Positions 45,927-57,085 of a stretch of DNA of 64,000 nucleotides are shown piece by piece; positions within the stretch are counted from its first letter, which is position 1, and each line of letters opens with the position of its first letter. The position numbers were made by a program, and so were the translations under genes. The notes below the pieces were generated by a model. The model was not told where the DNA came from. It did no database searches and saw nothing but the letters and a program-made list of their open reading frames with translations. Source of the stretch: Macrostomum hystrix (Eukaryota; Platyhelminthes; Macrostomidae); NCBI GenBank assembly GCA_950097015.1, contig CATNEN010000007.1:7560001-7624000 (forward strand), read 5' to 3'.

Positions 45927-48900
45927 TAGCAGCTCTATACAAACATTGTGCGAGCGGGGGGCGGACATGGTCCACAGCAGAGCAATACTGTGTTAGCACT
46001 TTGCGTTTAGCTAACAAAATAGGGAGTCGGGAACACGACTGTCGGGTAAAAGAAGCCTAGTTGGGGACGGCGTTGGCTGGGATCTCAACAGGCGCCAATA
46101 GTTCTCAGCTGTGCTAGGGCAAAAACTGCTAATTGCACGCCTACTGCTGATCCTATTCACGCTGCTGGATCTGGGTGTCTGTCTGTTCTGGGTGTCTGTC
46201 TGTTCTGGGTGCCTGTCTGTTCTGGGTGCCTGCCTGATCTGGGTGCCTGCCTGATCTGGTTGTCTGCCTGTTCTGGGTGTCTGTCTGTTCTGGGTGTCTG
46301 TCTGTTCTAGGTGTCTGTCTGTTCTGGGTGCCTGCCTGATCTGGTTGTCTGCCTGTTCTGGGTGTCTGTCTGTTCTGGGTGCCTGCCTGTTCTGGGTGCC
46401 TGCCTGATCTGGGTGTCTGCCTGTTCTGGGTGCCTGCCTGATCTAGGTGTCTGTCTGTTCTGGGTGCCTGCCTGATCTGGGTGTCTGCCTGTTCTGGGTG
46501 TCTGTCTGTTCTGGGTGTCTGTCTGTTCTGGGTGTCTGCCTGTTCTGGGTGTCTGCCTGTTCTGGGTGTCTGTCTGTTCTGGGTGTCTGTCTGTTGTGGG
46601 TGTCTGCCTGTTCTGGGTGCCTGCCTGTTCTGGGTGTCTGTCTGTTCTGGGTGTCTGTCTGTTCTGGGTGTCTGCCTGTTCTGGGTGTCTGCCTGTTCTG
46701 GGTGTCTGTCTGTTCTGGGTGTCTGTCTGTTCTGGGTGTCTGTCTGTTCTGGGTGTCTGTCTGTTCTGGGTGCCTGCCTGTTCTGGGTGTCTGCCTGTTC
46801 TGGGTGTCTGTCTGTTCTGGGTGTCTGTCTGTTCTGGGTGTCTGCCTGTTCTGGGTGCCTGGCTGATCTGGTTGTCTGCCTGTTCTGGGTGTCTGTCTGT
46901 TCTGGGTGTCTGTCTGTTCTGGGTGCCTGCCTGATCTGGGTGTCTGCCTGTTCTGGGTGCCTGCCTGATCTGGGTGTCTGTCTGTTCTGGGTGCCTGCCT
47001 GATCTGGGTGTCTGCCTGTTCTGGGTGTCTGTCTGTTCTGGGTGTCTGTCTGTTCTGGGTGTCTGCCTGTTCTGGGTGTCTGTCTGTTGTGGGTGTCTGT
47101 CTGTTGTGGGTGTCCGTCTGTCTGTCTGTCTGTTCAGGTTACTGTATTTTTCAAAGGCTTAGAAATCTGAAATCAAGCCAGAGTGAAGGAAAGGTTGAGC
47201 AGACAGTTTGAGCATGCTTCAAATCGATAGGCAATAAATTTTTACAAGGCCATTGGTTCGACCTGCAGTCACTTCAAAATGAAAAAAGACCAATAATTCT
47301 CCCCCCCAATCGAGTGGATCTGCGAGCAGAAACGGAAAGAAATACTATCCTACGTTCATTTTATTCTCCCGGGAACTTTCTCGGCATTCCTGGGACATGC
47401 GCATGTCTTTGTTCGTCTTGACACAATATTCCCACCTTCCAGGCCTCTCCATTCTCTCACTCACCTCGGCGCCTCGGCCCTCCAATAGCGGCTCCTTCCA
47501 CTTGGCCTGGATGAAGGCGTCGGCGTGGTACAGCTCCTTGAGCGTGTCGATCTCGCCGATCTTCAGGAACACCACGCGAATTTCCACGACGACCTTTTCG
47601 TGGAATCAGAAATTAGTTTAAGTTAATTGGGGGCCAAGCTGTTCCTAAGAATACCCCTCTCACACTGTCTTACAGCTGGTGTCACTGTCGCTCTGTCCCT
47701 CCATCATTCTGTCACTCGATCATTCTGTCACTCGATCATTCTGTCACTCATTCACTCTGTTACTCTGTGACTCCTCCACTCTGTCACTCTGTCACTCTGT
47801 CACTCATTCACTCTGTCACTCTGTCACTCATTCACTCTGTCACTCTGTCACTCTGTCACTCTGTCACTCTGTCACTCTGTCACTCATTGACTCATTCACT
47901 CTGTCACTCATTCACTCTGTCACTCTGTCACTCTGTCACTCATTCACTCTGTCACTCTGTCACTCTGTCACTCTGTCACTCATTCACTCTGTCACTCTGT
48001 CACTCATTCACTCTGTCACTCTGTCACTCATTCACTCTGTCACTCTGTCACTCATTCACTCTGTCACTCTGTCACTCATTCACTCTGTCACTCTGTCACT
48101 CATTCACTCTGTCACTCTGTCACTCATTCACTCTGTCACTCTGTCACTCATTCACTCTGTCACTCTGTCACTCATTCACTCTGTCACTCTGTCACTCATT
48201 CACTCTGTCACTCTGTCACTCATTCACTCTGTCACTCTGTCACTCATTCACTCTGTCACTCTGTCACTCTGTCACTCATTCACTCTGTCACTCCTTGAGA
48301 CACGGCCGGTCTCTGTCTCTCTGTACTCAGCAATAATTATTCTACCGCTTCGCCGAAAGAGATACGGAGGAACGGCAGAAAAGTCTGCTAGCAAACTTAT
48401 TAGAACAAAATGATATGCAAGAACCGGATGCTCAATATGCTCAAAAACCAATATTTGCTTGGCCAAAAACTCTTCATCTCCCGCAAAAACCGAGGGAAAT
48501 TTTTTCCTTCAAAAGACCCACGCCGACATCAAAAGGCCTACTGGCGCTGTTGTTGGGAATAGAATTGACAACCCAAATCCTCATCGCGACCTCGACTCCC
48601 GTCCACAGTATATTTGCAATTGGGAAGAAAGAATGAGGACAGTCTCGCAGCACAGGAATAGGATTCCAGGATTATCATCTCCCACTTGAGCTTCAGCCCA
48701 CGGACTGAGCATATTAGATAGGCAAATTACGATTAAACAAACAGAATATGCGGCATCGGGTCAACTTAAACCCCAACTATTGGTTTGCTTTTCAAACGGA
48801 TTGTTTTGCTGAAATTCTCCGACCGAAATCCAGAAAATTTTGCAGCTTCTACAGCAATGTGAATTGTATGGCTGCAATGTATTGTAATTGTGCGTGTTGT

Positions 48901-50719
48901 AACTGCGTGAGTTGTAACTGCGTGAGTTGTAACTGCGTGAGTTGTAACTGCATGAGTTGTAACTGCGTGAGTTGTAACTGCATGAGTTGTAACTGCATGA
49001 GTTGTAACTGCGTGAGTTGTAACTGCATGAGTTGTAACTGCATGAGTTGTAACTGCATGAGTTGTAACTGCATGAGTTGTAACTGCATGAGTTGTAACTG
49101 CATGAGTTGTAACTGCATGAGTTGTAACTGCATGAGTTGTAACTGCATGAGTTGTAACTGCATGAGTTGTAACTGCGTGAGTTGTAACTGCGTGAGTTGT
49201 AACTGCGTGAGTTGTAATCATGTGTGTTGTAATTTTGTATTTTAACTGTGAGTGTGTGAGTGTGTGTAGGTGTGTGTGAGTGTGTGTAGGTGTGTGTGAG
49301 TGTGTGTAGGTGTGTGTGAGTGTGTGTAGGTGTGTGTGAGTGTGTGTAGGTGTGTGTGTGAGTGTGTGTAGGTGTGTGTGAGTGTGTGTAGGTGTGTATG
49401 TCAAAGCGAATGCAGGGCAGCAATGTCCCCAGCTGGATTTAGCCGGAGAGAAAATTAAGCAGAAAAGCAACTCATCGCGCGTTTCGGCTCTAAATTTTTT
49501 ATGTGCCCACTCGGGGATTAGCGGGTAATCCGTCGCGCCCCGAGCCCCTGGCTCTCTGCATACGGATGAATTCTTTGCGTGCTCAAAATTAGCATGGAGC
49601 ATGAGCTCAAAAGGGAACTCACTGAGGCGGGGTCAACAGCCCCGGACTGAGCACTTGAAGTGAGACAAATAACAGCATTGCGAGCACCAAAGGCGTCCGT
49701 GTGATTGAACAAATTGAAATTACGAGAAGTAGCAGATTGACGTGAGATTTTGAGTAGAGACCGGTTGATGCTCTAGGTCGACGAGAGATGTGGGTGAATT
49801 CTAGAAAACTAGAATAATATTCTGAGTGACAAAAATGATACTCCAAATTGGGATTTTGAGAAGACGAAATGGGATTTTGAGTATAGAAAGCAAGATGCTG
49901 AAAAGAGAAATTAAAGTTTTGAGAATAGGAAGTAAGAATTTAGGAAAGGAAGTGAGATTTCGAGGAAAAATGTCAGATCTTCGGTGGAGAAAGTGCGATA
50001 AAATACATAATAGCTCGTAACTATTACAAACCCTCACAAGAGGCAGGGATTGAAATTGCCTGCGACTATTTCCAGGAAAAAAATCGGCCGCCTCACCTTC
50101 TCGGCCCGTATGCGGCAGCGCTCGTCGCTCTTGAGGCCGCCGCCCTTGTAGTTGACCTGGCCGGCCGAGGTGCCCCTCCGCCTGTTGCGCACGCGGCTCT
50201 GCTGCATCGCCACGCTGGTGCTGTCGTTGATGGAGTCGCGCAGCGTCTCCAGGGCGTCGATGAGCCGCTGCGTCGGGTCCAGCGAGGCGGAAGCGATGCC
50301 GCCGGTTGCCACGGAGCCGGAGCAAAGCCCGGACGGGCCGGCCCGCTCCGAAGCGGAGGCGGTGATGACAGCGGCGCGTCCGGACCCGGCCGCCTCGGTG
50401 GTGGCCGCCGACGAGGAGGCGGCACGCAGGAGGCCGCGGTTTCGAATCCCGCGACAGGCCGTCTGGGTCGGAGCCCGCTGCTGCTGGTACAGCGGGTGCT
50501 GCTGCTGCTGCTGCTCAGGCCGGGGGTCGTCCGGCTCGTCGTGAGCATTGAGGAACTCGGTGGAGTTGAAGTCGCCGCTGTTGTTGGACTGGCAGTCGTC
50601 GTCAGTGTCAACGGCGTGGTAGCCGGCGTCCTTGTGTGAGGGAGCGATGAGGCGGGATTCGAGTTCAGGATCTCGGGGTCAGATTGCGGTCTCAGATACA
50701 GCTCGACCTCATTGGTCAT
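37034..50719 (-). CDS. Pentameric ligand-gated ion channel (orphan invertebrate Cys-loop family)
   Basis: Exons in transcript order: 50719-50097, 47593-47465, 45421-45221, 45140-44883, then either 41448-41293 or 41229-41074, then 39055-38713, 37727-37680, 37126-37034. Every junction is GT-AG and phase 0; about 616 residues. The N-terminus is long (about 208 residues, Asp- and Gln-rich) with no signal peptide in view. Ligand-domain motifs: EIRVVFLKIGEIDTLKE, YWNPLLYIDNIL, NDFPLDVQ|DLTITI, TFVDQQEWRL. Both positions of the usual disulphide loop are non-Cys (Glu and Leu). M1 is RPGYFYWNVFLIM, M2-M3 follow, M4 is FISFSVLYVLAHVIFIFWLYY, and the tail is basic and helical. Exon 1 (623 nt) needs one extra base (C4 run near 50683) and exon 6 (343 nt) one fewer (near 39028) to stay in frame. 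Ligand unknown. Confidence 0.88.
37965..38520. repeat. 34-bp minisatellite in channel intron
   Basis: About 16 copies containing cttccaatcataatgtacac, in the intron after the M4 exon. Confidence 0.95.
39056..40179. other. Channel intron, unique part
   Basis: No gene. Contains a G10 run and a C11 run facing each other at 39587-39647, able to form a long hairpin, and pyrimidine-rich sequence. Confidence 0.6.
40180..40885. repeat. 16-bp pyrimidine minisatellite in channel intron
   Basis: About 44 copies of ctctcccctgtctcat. The plus-strand ORF (ISPLSHLSPVS) is a by-product. Confidence 0.97.
41074..41229 (-). other. Channel pore exon B (M2 with Arg at 2')
   Basis: 156 nt, 52 codons, acceptor caaccggcag, donor ATG|gtaagc, both phase 0; homologous to exon A over its whole length. 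It reads GLSFATFAV, EPHKCEHRLRLSFTLVLTS, then AQSLPRISYLTYM. Pore-lining residues are Glu -2', His -1', Arg 2' (codon CGG at 41163-41161), Thr 6', Leu 9', Thr 13'. Only 63 nt separate it from exon A, which favours use of one or the other. Confidence 0.85.
41293..41448 (-). other. Channel pore exon A (M2 with Gln at 2')
   Basis: 156 nt, 52 codons, acceptor gcatttcag, donor ATG|gtgagt, both phase 0. It encodes the M1 end, M2 and the M2-M3 loop: GLSFATFAV, AADKPEARLQLSFTLFLTS, then NQSLPKISYLTYM. By the standard M2 numbering (Arg = 0') the pore-lining residues are Glu -2', Ala -1', Gln 2' (codon CAG at 41382-41380), Thr 6', Leu 9', Ala 13'. Confidence 0.85.
41530..42198. repeat. 21-bp minisatellite upstream of pore exon A
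   Basis: About 32 copies of cctagatggcagccttctac plus t. It ends about 80 nt before pore exon A in transcript order. Confidence 0.97.
42199..42859. other. Channel intron, unique part with CTG run
   Basis: Includes a pure (CTG)n run at 42753-42788. A short open stretch after acceptor-like attctcacag (42394) on the plus strand is not supported by any partner exon. Confidence 0.5.
42860..43099. repeat. 22-bp minisatellite, left half
   Basis: About 11 copies of aaccctcaacagaggagcag plus gc. Split from the right half by retrotransposon copy 2. Confidence 0.95.
43100..44508 (+). mobile_element. 5'-truncated I/Jockey-type non-LTR retrotransposon (copy 2)
   Basis: An open frame of 440 codons (43113-44435) covers the region after the reverse transcriptase (CRMTLGAPPSTPFEGMNAFL), an RNase H domain and a C-terminal zinc knuckle. 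RNase H acidic residues are all present: CYTDGSLMNG, FQNEVLAISFCAAEL, FHSDSQAALKAL and WIPGHAGFTGNEMADQLAK. The knuckle reads CPFCCSGRENAEHFNCHCP. The 3' end is ...gctaagtcaagtaagtca, like copy 1. The reverse transcriptase and ORF1 are missing, so it is a dead-on-arrival copy, although its frame is still intact and therefore young. It is inserted within a 22-bp minisatellite inside the intron between channel exons 4 and 5, on the opposite strand. Confidence 0.9.
44509..44862. repeat. 22-bp minisatellite, right half
   Basis: About 16 copies of the same unit as at 42.86-43.10 kb. It ends 20 nt before the donor of channel exon 4. Confidence 0.95.
45422..46159. other. Channel intron with (CA)n
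   Basis: Unique sequence with a (CA)n microsatellite at 45871-45922. No gene seen. Confidence 0.6.
46160..47130. repeat. 17-bp minisatellite in channel intron
   Basis: About 57 copies of gtctgcctgttctgggt. Plus-strand ORFs (VCLFWVSVCSGCL) are by-products of the unit. Confidence 0.97.
47685..48295. repeat. 24-bp (and 8-bp) minisatellite in channel intron
   Basis: Nested array: ctgtcact octamers arranged in a 24-bp higher-order unit with cattcact. Confidence 0.95.
48296..48890. other. Channel intron, unique part
   Basis: No gene seen in this stretch. Confidence 0.5.
48895..49220. repeat. 15-bp minisatellite in channel intron
   Basis: About 21 copies of gtaactgcatgagtt. Confidence 0.97.
49245..49400. 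repeat. 20-bp TG-rich repeat in channel intron
   Basis: About eight copies of gtgtgtaggtgtgtgtgagt. Confidence 0.9.
49401..50096. other. Channel intron 1, unique part
   Basis: Purine-rich gggattttgag-like motifs near 49850-49960. No gene seen. Confidence 0.5.
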
Positions 50720-53329
50720 AACGAAAATTAATTTTCAGAAATAGTTCGTGCATGCAGGCAGGCAAAATGCAGGGACTCTTGGCAAAATACATTGCCATCA
50801 TGGGAGCCATTTTTCTGTCTATGGCTGCAACATGATCTCGATCTTAACTGACGTAACTAAAAAGGCTCTGCAAATGACATAGCAGATACAAAATGAATCG
50901 ATGGAAACTACGGATAAATTAGCATCGGATGCTGGCATTGCTACTGTATTTTTTGGCAAAAAAAAGCGGGTTAAAAATATCGCTCTTCTGGGTTGTAGTC
51001 AAGAAAATCTGCCATCAATTTAAGAATCCGTAATACGTGTCTTTCCCACTGACATTGCTTGTTGTGGCCGTGCAAGTTTTTCAAATTAAATTGCGTTCAA
51101 TTTGATAAGCCATTTGGTTCTATATTGAGTGGTCCTTGGTTCCTAAATTGAACGCTGACTTTCTTGAACCGAAAGCTGTTCCGAGATTCTTTACCATAGA
51201 CAGTCTCTGACGGCTGTCACTGGCAGCCAGTCTTTTGATACTTGTATTCCTTAACTGAAAGCAGTTCCGAGATTCTATTGTCCATAGACAGACAGTTTTA
51301 TATATTGCTAGTTAAATCACCTCACAAGGTTTGCAAGAGCCAGAATCGTTGTCACATTCTACGGCTCCTCTTCTCGTGTGCTCATCTTTACTCAGCAATC
51401 TCAAGCAGCAAAAGCCAGTGCCAAATGCCTCACGCGGATCTATGTCTGGGAATTCGCGCAAATTTCAGTAAAATTCAGGTGCAACTGTTGACTCGGAAAT
51501 TGTGAGCGCCTGTTGACACTGGAAGGGCCCGCGGGTCTCCGCTGGCTGGCAAACACGGGCATTTTTTCGGGAACTGTTTAACTTGATAGTCAAAGTCGGC
51601 CTCTCAAATGCGCGCGTGAAACTTGAAAGTCGCCAACCAGTGAGAGTCAAAAATTGCTCAGCTGCGGGCTCTCATTTCTCTCGGCAAGTCTTGAGTAGCT
51701 TTTCCGCTGCTAGCCCGCTGTGTCTGTTTACTCACTGCCGCGGAGGCGGAGTACCAGCGGCTGTTTGCCAAGGCCGGCTGCCTTGCCCGGGCAAACCAGC
51801 GTGGCGCAATTCAATCTACAGTTTGAGCTGGTAATATCTCTGCTAGACACTAAAATTATGCTGCCTAAATGATGCCAGCAGGGGTCATACAGAATCTGCA
51901 ACTCCTCTGCTTCCTGCTCAATTGCTCAACTTACTCGAGACCGTCGGCAACGACGCTTCAGCGGCGCGCCATCCTCCTGCCCGCCAGCCTGCTGAGGCTG
52001 CTGCATGTCCCCCAGTTGGCGAGCCTTCACCAGCTGACCCTACAGAGATTGAAGACTCCGCCTGTTGCTGCTGCTGTAGTGCTGCTGTCTCTGCTGCTGC
52101 TGCCAAGGATCTGCTTCGTGCTCCTCTTCTTTCAATCCGAAACGCTTTCTTTTTGTGGCCTCTCTTTCCTTCTGTCTCTCTTCCTCTCTCTCTCTCTCTC
52201 GCTCTCTCAGTATATCGTCGAAATATGCAGCTTGGGGAGGGATTAGCGGAGAGGCAGGGCTTCAGGGCAGATATTGTGGGGGTCTGGCGCCCCGGGTCCG
52301 GCATATGGCGGCTGCTGGCTTCCTGTGTGCGCGCGCGCGCGCGAGTTCCGGGCGTCGGCCAATCCCAGAAGACACTGCATGAAGTTCGCCATGCCGGCTC
52401 CACTTCCCCAATCCGTCCCGTTGGTCTTGCCGGCACCCCTAAATCCCCAGACAGTCACACCTAATCCACTTCGCCAAGCCGCCGCTGGTCCAATCGCTGA
52501 TTCGAACCACCGTGGCCCCCAGCGCTACCCGCTCCCCCAGCCAGCCCCATCCGGCTGTGGGGGAGGGCGTAGGAAATGAGGCGCCTTCGTCACATTTCGC
52601 CCCACCCCGGTAGTTTCCGCCTCCTCGCCGTAGTCGAGGCCCAAGAGCTTCCCTGGATCCTCCCTAGCAACCAATTTAGGGGAAATTCTGGCAAACTAGC
52701 TTCCCATCTGGTCCCCGGTCTCCGGCATGCGCACCGTTAGGAAACGATAATTTTTTAGCACACACTACTGTGAGTAAGCAATGCGAATATTATGTGTGGG
52801 ATAATGGAGTTCTGGATGAGAAGCCCGTTGACTGTTTCATCTGTGGTAGCGAAGGCAGAAAGTCATTTTGTGTGTCCTTCCGACTTCTATCGCTCGACAT
52901 TTGCGAGAAATAAAGACAAGAGAGACAGAGAGAGAGTTGCAAGCAGCAGGAAAGATCAACAGTCAGGCAGGCACACTAAAATGCCATCAGAGTTATATGC
53001 CGGCGTGAATGCCAGAGGAATTGCATGAAAGAGGTGGTTGATGAAGTTGCACTTTTATCCTGGTAATGCTGGCGAACCCCTTGTGACGGGGCATTATTGG
53101 TGTCTGTCGCGAACACCAGGGAACAGGTTCACCATTTATAATTATCACAGGTTTTGTGCACTATTAGCGGTGGTGGTGAATGCGCCAGAATAAGGGATTG
53201 GAAGAAATATCACGTCCAGCAAGTTATTCTTAATTAATGCTCGCATTTTGAACTGATGCAGAGATGAGTGCAGAAAATCACAGAGATGTGCGGAAAAAGA
53301 GGGTAGGGAGCCTGCGGGTTGATTGAGGT
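50720..53329. other. Upstream region of the channel gene
   Basis: Likely promoter and 5' UTR for the minus-strand channel. Several overlapping ORFs at 51.9-52.5 kb on both strands have no family features. A (GC)n-rich tgtgcgcgcgcgcgcgcg lies at 52325-52342. Confidence 0.45.
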
Positions 53330-53715
53330 GGGTAGATTGAGGCGGGTAGAGAGAGGCGGGTAGAGAAGGAGAGAGAAGCGGGAAGAGAGGGTAGAGGGAG
53401 GCGGGTAGAGAGAAGCGGGTAGAGAGAGGCGGGTAGAGAGGGTGGAGAGAGGCGGGTAGAGAGGGTAGAGAGAGGCGGGTAGAGAGAGGCGGGTAGAGAG
53501 GGTTGAGAGAAGCGGGTAGAAGCGGGTAGTAGCGGGTAGAGAGAAGCGGGGTAGAGAGAGGCGGGTAGAGAGGGTAGAGAGGGTTGAGAGAAGCGGGTAG
53601 TAGCGGGTAGTAGCGGGTAGAGAGAGGCGGGTAGTGAGAAGCGGGTAGAGAGAGGCGGGTAGAGAGGGTAAGTAGAGTCGGGTAGAGAGAAGCGGGTAGA
53701 GAGGGTAAGTAGAGT
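53330..53715. repeat. Purine-rich gcgggtagagagag array
   Basis: Irregular 8-22-bp units of gcgggtaga and gagag. Confidence 0.9.
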
Positions 53716-54435
53716 CGGGCAGACAGTGGCAGGAGGGGAGGGTTAGCAAGCCCCAATTGCAGCCCAGGCACCCCTGGAGTCGGCAGTTTTCTATGAGCCG
53801 CCCACGCAGTCGCCGCTGAAGGCTCCCAGCTGCTTCGCGCCCCTGCAGGACCTGGGAAATTGTGTGCGAGAGACCGTCCGGGGGTCGTGGGAGTGAGGTG
53901 GGGAGGTACTTGGGAGCAGCTGCCTCGAGTTGAACCAGTTTAATTCCTCTGGAATTCCCAACTGGGAACGGCTTGCTCAGAGATTCTTAAATGTGTACTC
54001 AGCTGTCTGGTGTAGCGAATGCTTTTCTGCTCGCTACTTTCAAAATAGTTCGCTAAGAACTTCAGTGCAATCTGTCAGTCTGCCTTCAACACCTACAGGG
54101 GGGCCTACGCGGATTTCTCCCGATGCATTCATCTTTTGCCTGCACTGTCCCTCATTCAGTTCACTCATTCAGTTGCTGGTGTCCAGGCGGCCCCATTAAC
54201 TTACTGGACGCGCCCTTCGTCCCTCCGCCCACAGCGTCTATCACTTGCGCCGCGCCCCAGATGACCAGAGGACATTTGTCCCGAAAGTTTTTTTCACCCT
54301 CTTAGCTTAAACTTATAATGCGGACAGCTGGCCTTGCTGTAAACACTTTAGCCGTAATGGGAGATCATTTGCAGCTGTGTCTGAGCCTTCCAGGCACCGC
54401 AAAGGCAGATAAAATTTCACGACTAACTTGATGCC
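53716..54435. other. Spacer with unproven exon-like segment
   Basis: 53762-53898 has protein-like codon use on the plus strand after acceptor-like ccccaattgcag, and an acceptor on the minus strand as well. No partner exon found. Confidence 0.3.
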
Positions 54436-55020
54436 TATTACCTTTCTCAACCCACTATCTCCCCTTTCTCACCCCATTGTCTCCCCTTTCTCACCCCACT
54501 ATCTCCCCTTTCTCACCCCACAGTCTCCCCTTTCTGACCCCACTATCTCCCCTTTCTCACCCCACAGTCTCCCCTTTCTGACCCCACTATCTCCCCTTTC
54601 TCACCCACTATCTCCCCTTTCTCAACCCACTGTCTCTCCGCTTTTTCATCCCACTATCTCCCCTTTCTCTTCCCAATATCTTCCCTTTCTCTTCCCACTA
54701 TCTTCCCTTTCTCTTCCCACTATCTTCCCTTTCTCTTCCCACTATCTCCCCTTTCTCTTCCCACTATCTTCCCTTTCTCTTCCCACTATCTCCCCTTTCT
54801 CTTCCCACTATCTCCCCTTTCTCACCCCCACAGTCTCCCCTTTCTGACCCCACAATCTCCCCTTTCTCACTCCACCATCTCCCCTTTCTCACCCCACAAT
54901 CTCCCCTTTCTAATCTCACTGTCTCTCCCCTTTTTCATCCCACGGTCTCCCCTTTCTCATCCCACTGTCTCTCCATTCTGAATCCCACTGTCTTGTTTCT
55001 GTCTCTCCTTTCTCATCCCA
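54436..55020. repeat. 22-bp pyrimidine minisatellite
   Basis: Units like ctcccctttctcaccccact, about 25 copies, degenerate toward the right. Confidence 0.95.
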
Positions 55021-56384
55021 GTTAGCCAAATTCCATATCCAATTTCTAATCAAGAAAAAAAGCAATTTGCGGCGCGCATCAGTTAGTGCAGGGCAAAATT
55101 AATTTTAGAGTCTTTGTGAAAGCCCCCATTCCAATTGCGCGCGGTTGAACGAGCGCCAATTGGAAATTTTCATGTCAAGGCGAATGTAAATTAAACGAAA
55201 ATGAGCTGTCTTTTATCCTCTCTCGGGCCAACTACAAATGGCAGCAGATGTGACCCAAACCAGACCAGCAACCACCGCCTTCTCAACCTAACCTGCCCAG
55301 CAAACAGCAGTGCTCGAGTTTGCAATGACCGCTCTTCTAGAGGCGGACCAGGAAGCTACAGGCCTTCTTCCCCTCTGCTGATACCACCCTGGTTCCTTCT
55401 TTCAGTCCGGGTGGAGCCAAGCGGGTTGGCTGCTGCTGCTACTGCCAGAGAGCATAATAATGAGATATGAAGTAATTATGCAGGAGCCGGGGGACTGTTA
55501 GATAAGCCGGGAAAGATTGAGAATGAGATCAGGCCAGCAGTACTTTCTAAACGAAGCCAGGCCTCAAATCACTGCGTCAGTGCGCGCAGGCAGGAAGGCG
55601 GCAGTGACAGGGGACCCCAGATAGCATCGGCTAAGCAGAATCCGGGAGATTGGAGCTGGGAATCCGTCAGTGCGCGCAGGCAGGAAGGCGGCAGTGACAG
55701 GGGACCCCAGATAGCATCGGCTAAGCAGAATCCGGGAGATTGGAGCTGGGAATCCGACAACAAAAGCTCACAGCGTGTTTTCATTCCCACACACACACAA
55801 TGCCCCAGCTGTTCGCATTTTTCCCTAGCTGTCACCCTGAGAATCCGGATTTTTTCCCAGCCTCTGTCGCTTCACATCTCAATTTTGAGTACTCAGACAA
55901 AAAAAACATTCAGACTCTGGTTCATCTACACCATTTCGGCTAACCCTTCATGAGACTAATAGGGAGCTTGGGATACACAAAATCGATTCCACTTTGAAGA
56001 TTATAGAAATAGAATAGAAAATCCATAAAAAATTGGACATTGTTGACAGGCAGGGCGCAGTCTCTTTTGCTGTACTTTTACCGCTACGGTCAATGAATGG
56101 AGCAGGCGTGGCAACCTTGCTTCATGGAATATTTACCCATTGAAATATCCAGTCTAGCAGTTCTTTGTTAATTTAGATGAAATTTGAGGCCCTCTCGAAC
56201 TGCCCCAACCTCGTGGGAAATTATGCGATCAGACAGGGCCCGGGTTCGATTGAGAATTTCATCCCATGAGTGCTTCTGATGAGGAGCACATGTACCACAT
56301 CTTATGCCAGATATTCAAACTCATATTGCCCAGCAACTCAAAAACAAGTCCCGCTTTTTATCTTCGTATCATAGTCTTCGTTGA
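55021..56384. other. Spacer with a 90-bp tandem duplication
   Basis: 55576-55665 and 55666-55755 are two near-identical 90-bp copies (gtcagtgcgcgcaggcagga ...). No gene seen. Confidence 0.7.
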
Positions 56385-57085
56385 GTCGCCCTCTGCGATT
56401 CCCCATCCCGATTGAGTCCCGCTCTGCGATTCCTCATCCCGATTGAGTCCCGCTCTGCGATTCCTCATCCCGATTGAGTCCCGCTCTGCGATTCCTCATC
56501 CCGATTGAGTCCCGCTCTGCGATTCCTCATCCCGATTGAGTCCCGCTCTGCGATTCCTCATCCCGATTGAGTCCCGCTCTGCGATTCCCCATCCCGATTG
56601 AGTCCCGCTCTGCGATTCCTCATCCCGATTGAGTCCCGCTCTGCGATTCCTCATCCCGATTGAGTCCCGCTCTGCGATTCCTCATCCCGATTGAGTCCCG
56701 CTCTGCGATTCCTCATCCCGATTGAGTCCCGCTCTGCGATTCCTCATCCCGATTGAGTCCCGCTCTGCGATTCCTGATCCTGATTTAGTCCCGCTCTGCG
56801 ATTTCCCATCCTGATTTAGTCCCGCTCTGCGATTCCTGATCCTGATTGAGTCCCGCTCTGCGATTCCTCATCCCGATTGAGTCCCGCTCTACGATCCCTG
56901 ATCCTGATTGAGTCCCGCTCTGCGATTCCTGATCCCGATTGAGTCCCGCTCTGCGATTCCTCATCCCGATTGAGTCCCGCTCTGCGATTCCTGATCCTGA
57001 TTGAGTCCCGCTCTACGATTCCTATTCCCGATTGAGTCCCGCTCTACGATTCCTATTCCCGATTGAGTCCCGCTCAAAGATTCGG
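56385..57085. repeat. 31-bp minisatellite
   Basis: About 22 copies containing gattgagtcccgctctgcga. Confidence 0.97.

Noticed and set aside
46447..48413. Cys/Leu-rich and His/Ser-rich ORFs
   Set aside because: Products of the 17-bp and 24-bp arrays in channel introns, open in more than one frame.
51869..52464. ORFs of 125-180 codons on both strands
   Set aside because: Overlapping frames in GC-rich sequence upstream of the channel with CTG and CT runs; no motif favours any of them.
52495..52512. B-box-like GGTTCGAATC on the minus strand
   Set aside because: No A box or cloverleaf at the right distance.
53762..53898. Plus-strand exon reading ESAVFYEPPTQSPLKAPSCF
   Set aside because: Protein-like, but isolated; the minus strand also has an acceptor and short frame here. 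No supporting neighbour.
56235..56260. B-box-like GGGTTCGATTG
   Set aside because: No A box and no similarity to SINE families A or B.
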